44,881 nt of DNA from an uncultured SAR116 cluster alpha proteobacterium (GTDB lineage: Bacteria > Pseudomonadota > Alphaproteobacteria > Puniceispirillales > Marisalimonadaceae). The stretch covers positions 1 to 44,881 of the forward strand of contig CACNFD010000014.1 of NCBI GenBank assembly GCA_902619615.1, written 5' to 3'. Under the pieces are notes generated by a model. It made no database searches. It saw only the letters and a list, made by a program, of their open reading frames with translations, and had not been told where the DNA came from. This document shows, in pieces, positions 9,646-17,542 of this stretch (position 1 is the first letter of the stretch; every line of letters begins with the position of its first letter). The position numbers were made by a program, and so were the translations under genes.

Positions 9646-10125
9646 ATGGCAAAAATTCAAGTTTCAACTACAATAAATAATGAAAATATTGAGTATTTAT
9701 GTGAGCCACATGATACTATGTTGGATGTTTTAAGAAACCAATTAAATTTAACAGGGTCTAAAGAAAGCTGCGGTTCAGGTGATTGCGGATCCTGTAGCGT
9801 CATTCTAGACGGTGAATTAATTTGTTCGTGTTTAATGTTAGCTGCAGAAGCTGAAGGAGGCAGCATAGAAACAATTGAAGGAATGTCTGAAGGTGGTAAA
9901 TTACACGCATTACAACAAAAATTTCTTGAAAAAGCCGCACTTCAATGTGGCATATGCACACCTGGTTTTTTAATGGCCTCTAAAGCGCTCTTAGATCATA
10001 ACCCTTCGCCAACTGAAACTGAAGTTAGATATTGGCTTGCTGGTAATTTATGCAGATGTACTGGGTATGATAAGATTGTTAAAGCTGTATTAGAAGTTGC
10101 TGATGAAATGAAGGAGATCTCTTAA
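9646..10125 (+). CDS. Molybdenum hydroxylase, [2Fe-2S] small subunit (CoxS/XdhA type)
   Basis: This 159-residue subunit carries two [2Fe-2S] clusters linking the molybdenum site to FAD. The N-terminal ferredoxin-like cluster uses Cys42, Cys47, Cys50 and Cys62 (pattern CxxxxCxxC then C). The C-terminal four-helix cluster uses Cys101, Cys104, Cys136 and Cys138 (LQCGICTPG and LCRCTGY). All eight ligands are present. Its stop codon overlaps the start of the large subunit in TAATG, so the two are translationally coupled. The assignment is firm for the family, not for the substrate. Confidence 0.95.
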   Translation: MAKIQVSTTINNENIEYLCEPHDTMLDVLRNQLNLTGSKESCGSGDCGSCSVILDGELICSCLMLAAEAEGGSIETIEGMSEGGKLHALQQKFLEKAALQCGICTPGFLMASKALLDHNPSPTETEVRYWLAGNLCRCTGYDKIVKAVLEVADEMKEIS

Positions 10126-12362
10126 TGAATGAAATAAGTAACAAATGGATTGGCAAAAATACCATAAGACCTGACGGAGCAGATAAAGTTACAGGTCGAG
10201 CTCAATATTCATCAGATACAACAATGCCAGGTATGATTTGGGGTCATGTGTTAAGAAGCCCTCATCCACACGCTAAAATTTTAGCTATTGATACAAAAAA
10301 GGCAGAAGCTTTGGAAGGAGTTAAGGCAGTAATAACATCTAAAGATGTGGTTGACTTTCCCATTGATACACCGGTTATACTCGGTATTCAAGACATGCGC
10401 TGGATGTGTAGAAATGTAATGGCTAGAGACAAAGTCCTTTTCCATGGCCATCCACTTGCAGCAGTTGCAGCAACAACTGAAGAAATAGCAGAAAAAGCAT
10501 GTGAATTAATAGAGGTAGAATACGAAGTTTTACCATGGGCCATTGAAATTGACGACGCAATAAAACCTGACGCTCCTATTCTACACGATCACATTCAATT
10601 TGAAGAAAAGCCCTCTAATATAGCTGGTACTCTTGAGCATAAAAAAGGTGATATTGATAAAGGTTTTTCAGAAGCTGATATCATTATAGAAAGAGAATTT
10701 AAAACTGAAGCAGTTCATCAAGGATACTTAGAAACACATTCATGTTTAGTAAGTGTTGCAGCAGATGGTAGAGCTACTATATGGAGCTCAAGCCAGGGTC
10801 AATTTATGGTAAGAGCGATGACCTCATATTTAACTGGTATACCACAGAGTAATATTAGAGCAATACCTGCTGAAATTGGCGGAGGATTTGGAGGAAAAAC
10901 TATTGTTTACCTAGAACCATTGGCAACTATTTTGTCACAAAAAACAGGTCGTCCAGTTAAAATAGTTATGAACAGAGAAGATACAATGAGAGCTTCCGGG
11001 CCTACATCTGGATCTAAAAGTAAAATAAAAATTGGTGCTACTAAAGATGGAAAAATTGTTGCAGCACAAGGAACATATTATTTACAAGCAGGAGCTTTTC
11101 CTGGTTCGCCTATTAGAGGTGCTGTAGGATGTTCTCTTGCACCGTATGATATTCCTAATGCCCATACTTTTGGTTATGATGTTGTATCTAACAGATGTAA
11201 AGTTGCTGCATACAGAGCTCCTGGAGCTCCTATTGGTGCTTATGGGGTCGAATGTGTTTTAGATGAAATTGCTGAAAAACTTAACATGTGTCCTTTGGAG
11301 TTAAGAAAAATTAATGCTGCAAAAGAAGGAACACAAGCAGTCCACGGCCCTACTTATCCACAAATGGGTTATTTGGAAACAGTTGAAGCAGCAATAAACC
11401 ATCCTCATTATAAAGCCCCTTTAGGCAAGCATCAAGGTCGAGGCGTAGCAAGTGGTTTTTGGTTTAATGCTGGTGGAGAATCAAGTGCACAGTTAAACAT
11501 CACTGAAGACGGGAATGTAGTTGTAACAACAGGACATCCGGATATTGGAGGCTCCAGAGCATCTATAGCCAATATTACTGCTGAATTATTAGGTATTCAT
11601 CATGATAAAGTATCGGTTTTAATTGGTGACACAGCAACAATTGGATACAGCAATCTTACTGGAGGAAGTAGAGTATTATTTGCTTCTGCAATGGTTGTAA
11701 CTGAATCTGCTAAAATAGTAATTAAACAATTAAAACAAAGAGCAGCTAAAATTTGGGGCATTGATGAAGAAGCGATTGAGTGGGAAAATGGTGAAGCAAG
11801 ACCTGCCGGTGATAATGCAGGAAAATTTGCTCCACTTACGTTGGCTGAGTTAGCAGAAAAGGCCACCGCTACCGGCGGTCCAATTGGAGCTGGATACCAG
11901 GTTAACACAGAAGGTGCTGAAGGCGGCTTTGCAACTCATATTTGTGATGTTGAAGTAGATATGGATCTTGGTATAGTTAGGGTAAAGCGATATACATCTA
12001 TACAAGACGTTGGTAAAGCCATTCATCCTGATTATGTGGAAGGCCAACTTCATGGTGGTTGTGTTCAAGGTATTGGCTGGGCTTTAAGCGAAGAGTATAT
12101 CTACAACAAAGATGGTCATTTGGATAATACTGGATTTTTGGATTATAGAATGCCTGTATGTTCAGATTTGCCAATGTTAGATACTGTATTAATCGAAATT
12201 CCTAACCCAAAACATCCACAAGGAGTAAGAGGTGTAGGTGAAGTCCCTTTAGTTCCGCCTCTGGCAGCTATATCAAATGCAGTTTATCAAGCAATCGGGA
12301 AACGTTCATACAGTCTTCCAATGTCGCCACCTAAAGTTTTAAAGATTATTGAAGGCAACTAA
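10125..12362 (+). CDS. Molybdenum hydroxylase, molybdopterin-binding large subunit (XdhC-family substrate unknown)
   Basis: This is the catalytic subunit: it binds molybdopterin and hydroxylates an unknown substrate with oxygen from water. At 745 residues it is a normal length for the xanthine dehydrogenase superfamily. An N-terminal a/b hammerhead domain (GADKVTGRAQYSSDT onward, about 15-130) precedes the Mo-binding domains. Key sites are GGGFGGK (252-258), AYRAPGAP (362-369) and the catalytic glutamate in GVGE (Glu706). The 362-369 loop is not the AYRCSFR of form I CO dehydrogenase nor the AYRGAGR of form II, so true CO oxidation is unlikely. An EamA transporter follows 30 bases downstream. 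No xdhC-like sulfurase or coxD/E/F-type maturation gene is present nearby. Confidence 0.93.
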   Translation: MNEISNKWIGKNTIRPDGADKVTGRAQYSSDTTMPGMIWGHVLRSPHPHAKILAIDTKKAEALEGVKAVITSKDVVDFPIDTPVILGIQDMRWMCRNVMARDKVLFHGHPLAAVAATTEEIAEKACELIEVEYEVLPWAIEIDDAIKPDAPILHDHIQFEEKPSNIAGTLEHKKGDIDKGFSEADIIIEREFKTEAVHQGYLETHSCLVSVAADGRATIWSSSQGQFMVRAMTSYLTGIPQSNIRAIPAEIGGGFGGKTIVYLEPLATILSQKTGRPVKIVMNREDTMRASGPTSGSKSKIKIGATKDGKIVAAQGTYYLQAGAFPGSPIRGAVGCSLAPYDIPNAHTFGYDVVSNRCKVAAYRAPGAPIGAYGVECVLDEIAEKLNMCPLELRKINAAKEGTQAVHGPTYPQMGYLETVEAAINHPHYKAPLGKHQGRGVASGFWFNAGGESSAQLNITEDGNVVVTTGHPDIGGSRASIANITAELLGIHHDKVSVLIGDTATIGYSNLTGGSRVLFASAMVVTESAKIVIKQLKQRAAKIWGIDEEAIEWENGEARPAGDNAGKFAPLTLAELAEKATATGGPIGAGYQVNTEGAEGGFATHICDVEVDMDLGIVRVKRYTSIQDVGKAIHPDYVEGQLHGGCVQGIGWALSEEYIYNKDGHLDNTGFLDYRMPVCSDLPMLDTVLIEIPNPKHPQGVRGVGEVPLVPPLAAISNAVYQAIGKRSYSLPMSPPKVLKIIEGN

Positions 12363-12392
12363 TTGTAAAAAATAGTTTTATTATTTAGATCA

Positions 12393-13343
12393 ATGAATCG
12401 TGATAGTAAAACTTTGATAATATTAGCTTATATTTCTGCATTTTTAGGGGTATGTGGTCATGCCAGTTCTGAATTTTTTGTTAAACTTTCAGGGATTTCT
12501 GGCGTGGAGGTATCTGTTTGGAGATTTGGTTTAGGTGGCTTTGCCCTATTGATATTATGCTTAATCAACAAATCATCTAGAAACTTAATAACACCTCTTA
12601 AAAAAGACCCCTACCCCATTGTTATTCTTTCAGTTTTTGGTATGGCATTTGGACAATTTTTATTTCATTGGGCCTTAGATTTTGCTTCTGTTGTACAAGT
12701 TGCTACTATGGTTACAATAATGCCAATAGGAGTCGTTTTTGTAGCTCGTATCATTGAAGGAACTAAAATAACACCCCCAAAAATAATAAGTGGAATTGGT
12801 GCCTTTCTAGGATGTGTTTTTTTACTTACCGACGGCTACTTTGAACAACTCAGTGGGACTGGGGATAGTATCTTGGGCATTTATTTATCTATTGGATGTG
12901 CTTTAGTTGGAGCAATTTATCTTGTTATGGTTAAACCTTATGTTCAAGTATATGGTCCTGTAAGAATGACTACATACACTTTTCTACTGGGCTTTATAGC
13001 TTTATATCCATCCATAGGTATTATTTGGAATATATGGGTAAACCCATTTGATCTTTTTGATAGAACACATGTTGAATATATGTCCATAATAACTCTTGGA
13101 GTCTGGAATACTTGCATAGCATTTATACTTTGGTTGTGGGGTCTATCTAAAATACCTGACGTAGCAAGAGGAAATTATTTGTTTTTCTTGAAACCTGTAA
13201 TTGCTTTAGGATTAGCATTTTTTATTCTTGAAGACGAAATTACTATTAATCAGTTAATTGCAATTTTTGCAATAACTGGATTTGTAATATTAGAAATTTT
13301 TTATTCTCCAATTTCTAATTTTTTTAAATTTAAAAGAAATTAA
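12393..13343 (+). CDS. EamA/DMT-superfamily transporter (second of three)
   Basis: This 316-residue protein has about ten hydrophobic helices and the two-repeat EamA layout. Landmarks include HASSEFFVKLSG and VSVWRFGLGGFALL in the first helices, a conserved FLFHWALDFASVVQVATMV-like third/fourth helix, and FFLKPVIALGLAFFILEDE in the second repeat. It begins 30 bases after the molybdenum hydroxylase large subunit on the same strand and is probably co-transcribed. That makes it a candidate importer or exporter for the hydroxylase substrate or product; this link is inference from position only. Confidence 0.87.
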   Translation: MNRDSKTLIILAYISAFLGVCGHASSEFFVKLSGISGVEVSVWRFGLGGFALLILCLINKSSRNLITPLKKDPYPIVILSVFGMAFGQFLFHWALDFASVVQVATMVTIMPIGVVFVARIIEGTKITPPKIISGIGAFLGCVFLLTDGYFEQLSGTGDSILGIYLSIGCALVGAIYLVMVKPYVQVYGPVRMTTYTFLLGFIALYPSIGIIWNIWVNPFDLFDRTHVEYMSIITLGVWNTCIAFILWLWGLSKIPDVARGNYLFFLKPVIALGLAFFILEDEITINQLIAIFAITGFVILEIFYSPISNFFKFKRN

Positions 13344-13415
13344 ATAAATCTGATAGAAAAAAATATTTCAACTTGATATAAAAATGTTATTCATATCAAA
13401 AAGGTAAATCGTCGT

Positions 13416-14795
13416 ATGAACATTGGAGTAATTGGACTTGGCTCAATGGGATTAAATTTAGCCAAGAATATTATATCAAAAAAATATAAAGTTTATGCAT
13501 ATGAAGAAAATTCAGTAATAAATAGCGACCTCGAAAAAAATAAAGTTAAAGATTTGTTTCTAACAGAATCTTTAAAAGAACTCTTAATAAAGGTTGTTTC
13601 GCCAAGAATAATTATGCTTAGCTTACCAGCTGATAAAGTGGATGCGGTAATTAATGAATTAATAAATTTTTTAGAACCTGAAGATATTGTCGCTGACCTT
13701 GGAAACTCACTTTATTTGAAATCAATAGAAAGAGATACTTTATTAAATAGTCATAAGATAAACTTTTTAGGCGTTGGAGTTTCAGGCGGGCCTAGAGGAG
13801 CTAAAAATGGTCCAGCAATAATGGTTGGAGGCTCAAAAGAAGCATGGAACAAAACAAAACACATATTTGAAGATATAGCAGCAAAAAATGACAATCAAAG
13901 TGCGTGTTGTTTTTTTGGCAACGCTGGGTCAGGACATTTTGTGAAATTAGTACATAATGGAATTGAATATGCACTTATGGAAGGAATTGCTGAGGTAAGT
14001 AATATCTTAGATAAAGTTTACAATCTAAATAATGATGAAATAGCAAAAAAATTTAAAGATGTACTTGAAACCAACTCTTCTTCATTTCTGTTAAAAATAA
14101 CTTCTGAAATAATGAATGCTAAAAATGACAATGATCAGTATTTTTTAGATGAGGTTGACCCAGTAATTGGACAAAATGGAACAGGTGTTTGGACTATAAA
14201 AGCCGCACTAGACTTAGGTGTTGGAATCCCATCAATATACGAGGCTGTATCTGCAAGATCTAACTCAAAAAATTTTAAATATAATTTTGAACAAAATTTT
14301 AATAATAAAAAATATAATCCAAATGATAAATATAATGAAATCTCTATTGAACAAATACTTTTTTTTAATTTTGCATGCTCTATTTACCAAGGTCTTAATC
14401 TTATAAATGAATCGAATAAATGGAATTTTTTTAATTTTAAAATAGAAGATATCTTTAAAGCGTGGAGTGCTGGATGTATTTTACAAGGTAGATACCTAGA
14501 TCTTATTTCAAAAGAATTCGTCATACGAAAAAAAATTGATCCACAGTATTTATATGATTTAGTTAAAAGAAATTGTCCAGATCAGTTAAAATCAATAAGA
14601 GAATTCAATTCAAGTGCAATAAACATGGGTATAACTTGCCCTGTTTTATCTTCTAATCTGGCATATTATGACCAAATGTTTTCAAATCATAAAATTGGTG
14701 AAATAATACAGTTACAGAGAAGTTTTTTTGGCCTTCATCCAATTAAAGACAAAAAAGGAAAAAATAAGATAAATCCTTATTGGACTAATTTATGA
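13416..14795 (+). CDS. gnd: 6-phosphogluconate dehydrogenase, decarboxylating
   Basis: Gnd oxidises 6-phosphogluconate to ribulose 5-phosphate and CO2, making NADPH in the pentose phosphate pathway. The 459-residue product has the N-terminal nucleotide fold GVIGLGSMGLNLA, then the substrate and catalytic region VGVSGGPRGAKNGPAIMVGG and HFVKLVHNGIEYALMEG with Lys177, Asn181 and Glu184 as expected active-site residues. GQNGTGVWTIKAALDLGV is the family helix, and the C-terminal tail keeps the QRSFFGLHP substrate motif. The GGPRGA loop differs from the usual GGEEGA. The gene overlaps gluconokinase by four bases (ATGA), so gluconate phosphorylation and oxidation are coupled. Confidence 0.95.
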   Translation: MNIGVIGLGSMGLNLAKNIISKKYKVYAYEENSVINSDLEKNKVKDLFLTESLKELLIKVVSPRIIMLSLPADKVDAVINELINFLEPEDIVADLGNSLYLKSIERDTLLNSHKINFLGVGVSGGPRGAKNGPAIMVGGSKEAWNKTKHIFEDIAAKNDNQSACCFFGNAGSGHFVKLVHNGIEYALMEGIAEVSNILDKVYNLNNDEIAKKFKDVLETNSSSFLLKITSEIMNAKNDNDQYFLDEVDPVIGQNGTGVWTIKAALDLGVGIPSIYEAVSARSNSKNFKYNFEQNFNNKKYNPNDKYNEISIEQILFFNFACSIYQGLNLINESNKWNFFNFKIEDIFKAWSAGCILQGRYLDLISKEFVIRKKIDPQYLYDLVKRNCPDQLKSIREFNSSAINMGITCPVLSSNLAYYDQMFSNHKIGEIIQLQRSFFGLHPIKDKKGKNKINPYWTNL

Positions 14796-15301
14796 GCGAT
14801 AAATATTTTACTATACTTATAATGGGTGTCGCTGGTTCTGGGAAAACAACGATTGCAAAGTTGTTGTCAAAAAAAATAAATGCATTTTTAATTGAAGCAG
14901 ATGATTACCATAGTAAAAATAATATAGACAAAATGAGTGTGGGAATTCCACTGAATGACGACGACAGGTATGATTGGCTTGTTAAAATCAAAGAAGAAAT
15001 CGATAAAAGAAAAAGTTTTCAAAATTTAGTTGTTGCATGCTCTGCACTAAAAGAAAAATATAGATCAATACTAAACATTAAAGAAGAATATTTAGTTTAT
15101 CTAAAAATTACCAAAAATACTGCAAAGACAAGGATAAAAAATAGACAAGGTCATTTCATGCCTGACAGTTTAGTTAATAGTCAATTCGCCATTTTAGAAG
15201 AACCAGATGTGTGCATAACATTAGATGAAACTCTTAAACCAGATGAAATGATAACGCACTTGACTTCTATCATTAAAAATAAATTTGATTATGGAAAATA
15301 A
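14792..15301 (+). CDS. gntK: Gluconokinase
   Basis: This 169-residue shikimate kinase-like enzyme phosphorylates gluconate to 6-phosphogluconate, the substrate of the upstream Gnd. It shows a Walker A motif MGVAGSGKTT (about 11-20), the family segment EADDYHSKNNIDKMSVGIPLNDDDRYDWL with the conserved Asp/His/Lys pattern, VVACSALKEKYR, and GHFMPDSLVNSQFAILEEP. Length is normal for GntK. It overlaps gnd by ATGA and the next gene by 11 bases. No gluconate permease or gntR-type regulator gene is seen beside it, so the source of gluconate is not evident. Confidence 0.94.
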   Translation: MSDKYFTILIMGVAGSGKTTIAKLLSKKINAFLIEADDYHSKNNIDKMSVGIPLNDDDRYDWLVKIKEEIDKRKSFQNLVVACSALKEKYRSILNIKEEYLVYLKITKNTAKTRIKNRQGHFMPDSLVNSQFAILEEPDVCITLDETLKPDEMITHLTSIIKNKFDYGK

Positions 15302-16577
15302 AATAAATAATTTCAGTGATATATCTGAAAAAATTGAATTTGATTCTGAATTTAAAGAAATTTTTAATCAAATGGAATATTCTAAGCAAAATATTTTTAT
15401 CACTGGGAAAGCTGGCACAGGAAAAACTACCTTACTAGAATATTTTAGAATAAATTCAAAAAAGAATTTTGTAATATTAGCCTCAACTGGAATATCTGCA
15501 ATTAAAGCTAAAGGGAAAACCATTCATTCTTTTTTTCTATTTCCGCCAAGAATATTAATAAATGAAAAAATCAAAAGATTACGAAGTAAAGTCATAAGCA
15601 AAATTGATACTATTTTAATTGATGAATGCTCTATGATAAGATGTGATGTGCTCGATGCTATAGATCAATCACTTAGATTAAATAGAAATAGTGACAAAAG
15701 CTTTGGCGGTATTCAAATTATTCTTTTAGGAGACCTGCATCAACTTCCACCTGTAATAAGGGAAAATGAAAGAGAAATTTTTAATAATTTTTATCCACTT
15801 GGTCATTATTTTTTTAATGCTAATTGCTTTGAGGAAAGTGATATTAAAACCTATGAATTAACAAAAGTCTTTAGACAAAAAGATAAAAATTTTATTAATA
15901 TACTCAACAATATTAGATCTGGAAACATTAATGATAATGATCTTTTCGTATTAAACAACAGGGTCGTTAATAAAAGTTTAGATATACCTTCAGAGACAAT
16001 TATATTGTCGCCTACAAATAAAAGAGTGGATTCTATAAATAATGTTAACCTTCAAAATATAAACAGTGAAACATTTTCTTATGAGTCATCTGAAACAGGT
16101 GACTTCAAAGAAAAACCAGCTGACGAAATTCTTGAGCTAAAAGTTGGAGCTCAAGTAATGCTCATTAAAAATGATTTAAAATCTCCAAAAAGATGGGTTA
16201 ATGGATCAATAGGTATAGTTACTCAGTTAACAGAAAATTCGATTCATTTAAAAATTAAAAATAAAATCTATAAAATTACACAAGATACTTGGGAAAAATT
16301 TGATTATTTAATCAAAGATGGTCAAGTTATGCATGAAGTTGTAGCAACTTTTACTCAATACCCTATCAAGCTAGCTTGGGCTGTGACAATACATAAAAGC
16401 CAAGGACAAACATTTGAAAAAGCTATCATAGATTTAGATAAAGGCTCGTTTGCTCCTGGTCAAACATATGTAGCATTAAGTAGAGTTACTTCTTTAGATG
16501 GTCTTTTTTTAACTCGAGCAATAAATGTTTCTGATGTGGTTTTTGATCAAAATATTGAAGATTATTTTTTTAGTTGA
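15291..16577 (+). CDS. PIF1/RecD-like superfamily 1 DNA helicase
   Basis: This 428-residue protein is an SF1B helicase of the PIF1 type. Seen in order are Walker A GKAGTGKTT (about 39-47), STGISAIKAKGKTIHSFF (motif Ia region), Walker B DTILIDECSM (about 109-118), IILLGDLHQLPPV (motif III), ELTKVFRQKD (motif IV), and a C-terminal AVTIHKSQGQTFEKAIIDL and YVALSRVTSLDGLFL (motifs V and VI). PIF1 helicases unwind DNA 5'-3', including G-quadruplex and replication barriers. I start at the ATG at 15291; a TTG two codons earlier is less likely. Its start lies inside the end of gntK, and it converges with a transporter, overlapping by 16 bases. The coupling to sugar acid genes is odd. Confidence 0.9.
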   Translation: MENKINNFSDISEKIEFDSEFKEIFNQMEYSKQNIFITGKAGTGKTTLLEYFRINSKKNFVILASTGISAIKAKGKTIHSFFLFPPRILINEKIKRLRSKVISKIDTILIDECSMIRCDVLDAIDQSLRLNRNSDKSFGGIQIILLGDLHQLPPVIRENEREIFNNFYPLGHYFFNANCFEESDIKTYELTKVFRQKDKNFINILNNIRSGNINDNDLFVLNNRVVNKSLDIPSETIILSPTNKRVDSINNVNLQNINSETFSYESSETGDFKEKPADEILELKVGAQVMLIKNDLKSPKRWVNGSIGIVTQLTENSIHLKIKNKIYKITQDTWEKFDYLIKDGQVMHEVVATFTQYPIKLAWAVTIHKSQGQTFEKAIIDLDKGSFAPGQTYVALSRVTSLDGLFLTRAINVSDVVFDQNIEDYFFS

Positions 16578-17521
16578 TTTTTTGTTTTTATCTGTTCTCT
16601 AAAAGCAATTAAAATACCTGAAAAAGCAATTAAAAACATTCCAAATATATTTGAATAGCTAGGCCAATCTCCAAAAAAGAGTTTTCCCCAAATAGTTGCA
16701 AAAACTAAATATGAGTAATCTATTGGAGCTAACCAACTACTTTCTGCAGTCTGATAAGCTTTTGCTAAAAGCATATTACCTGTAATATTCAAGATTGAAC
16801 ATGATATACAAAAAGAAAAAACAATAAAAGTTAATAATGGCCATCCTATAAAAACAAATGGACTTGCTTCTCTGTAAATTTGTTCAATATATAAATTCTC
16901 AAAAATTAATATTCCCAAAGAAGCAGAAACGAAAAACATTACACCTACTGCCAATGTAAGAGACATTACAGATTCTTCTCTGCAATATTTTCTAATAAGA
17001 ATAATATTACAAGCAAAGAAAAAACCAGCCATTATTGGCAATATTTGTAACAGCAAAAAATTTTCAGACCATGGCTCTAAAATCAATAAAGCTCCTACAC
17101 TCCCCAATATCAAAGCAAAAATCCTCCAAATTCCAATCCTTTCTCTAAGAAAGACAATTGCTAATAAAGATACAAAAATTGGAAATGTATAAAGACCAGC
17201 AGCCATCTGTGCAAAACTTAATTTTGGAGATGCTGCAAAGAAGCAAAACATACAAGTTGTCATCATTAGAGCTCTAAAATATACAGGTTTCCAGTTACGC
17301 GGAAACAGTAGATGAATACCGTTAGTAAATTTAGCTATGAAAAACAGTAAAACTATATTTCCAATTGATCTTATAAATTGCAATTGCCAAAAACTTGTTT
17401 CACTAGACATTAGTTTGATTAAACTATCCTGCAAAGATAAAATTATTACCCCTACAACTAACATTACTAGTGAAGAAAATGGATTATCTTTAACTTGTGG
17501 ACTAAAAAAATCAAATCTCAC
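16562..17521 (-). CDS. EamA/DMT-superfamily transporter (third of three)
   Basis: This 319-residue inner-membrane protein has about ten hydrophobic helices in the EamA two-repeat form. Markers are VIILSLQDSLIKLMS in helix 1, FWQLQFIRSIGNIV in helix 2, FAQMAAGLYTFPIFVSLLAIVFLRE at the end of repeat one, and SSWLAPIDYSYLVFATIWGKLFFGD in repeat two. These resemble the RhaT/YojE-like or S-adenosylmethionine-type carriers, but I cannot assign a substrate. It is 21 bases downstream of the acyl-CoA synthetase on the same strand and its 3' end overlaps that of the helicase gene. Confidence 0.86.
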   Translation of the reverse strand: MRFDFFSPQVKDNPFSSLVMLVVGVIILSLQDSLIKLMSSETSFWQLQFIRSIGNIVLLFFIAKFTNGIHLLFPRNWKPVYFRALMMTTCMFCFFAASPKLSFAQMAAGLYTFPIFVSLLAIVFLRERIGIWRIFALILGSVGALLILEPWSENFLLLQILPIMAGFFFACNIILIRKYCREESVMSLTLAVGVMFFVSASLGILIFENLYIEQIYREASPFVFIGWPLLTFIVFSFCISCSILNITGNMLLAKAYQTAESSWLAPIDYSYLVFATIWGKLFFGDWPSYSNIFGMFLIAFSGILIAFREQIKTKNQLKK

Positions 17522-17542
17522 TATTTTGAAACCTAAGCAGAA

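Noticed and set aside
11600-12068. Long minus-strand open frames inside the molybdenum hydroxylase large subunit
   Set aside because: They lie wholly within a gene with intact catalytic motifs and show no domain pattern of their own.
8772-12362. Aerobic CO dehydrogenase
   Set aside because: Subunit order fits, but the active-site loop reads AYRAPGAP, not AYRCSFR or AYRGAGR, and the coxD/E/F accessory genes are missing.
15291-16577. PIF1-like helicase as part of a phage-defence system
   Set aside because: Its neighbours are gluconate genes and a transporter; no nuclease, methylase or other defence gene is near it.
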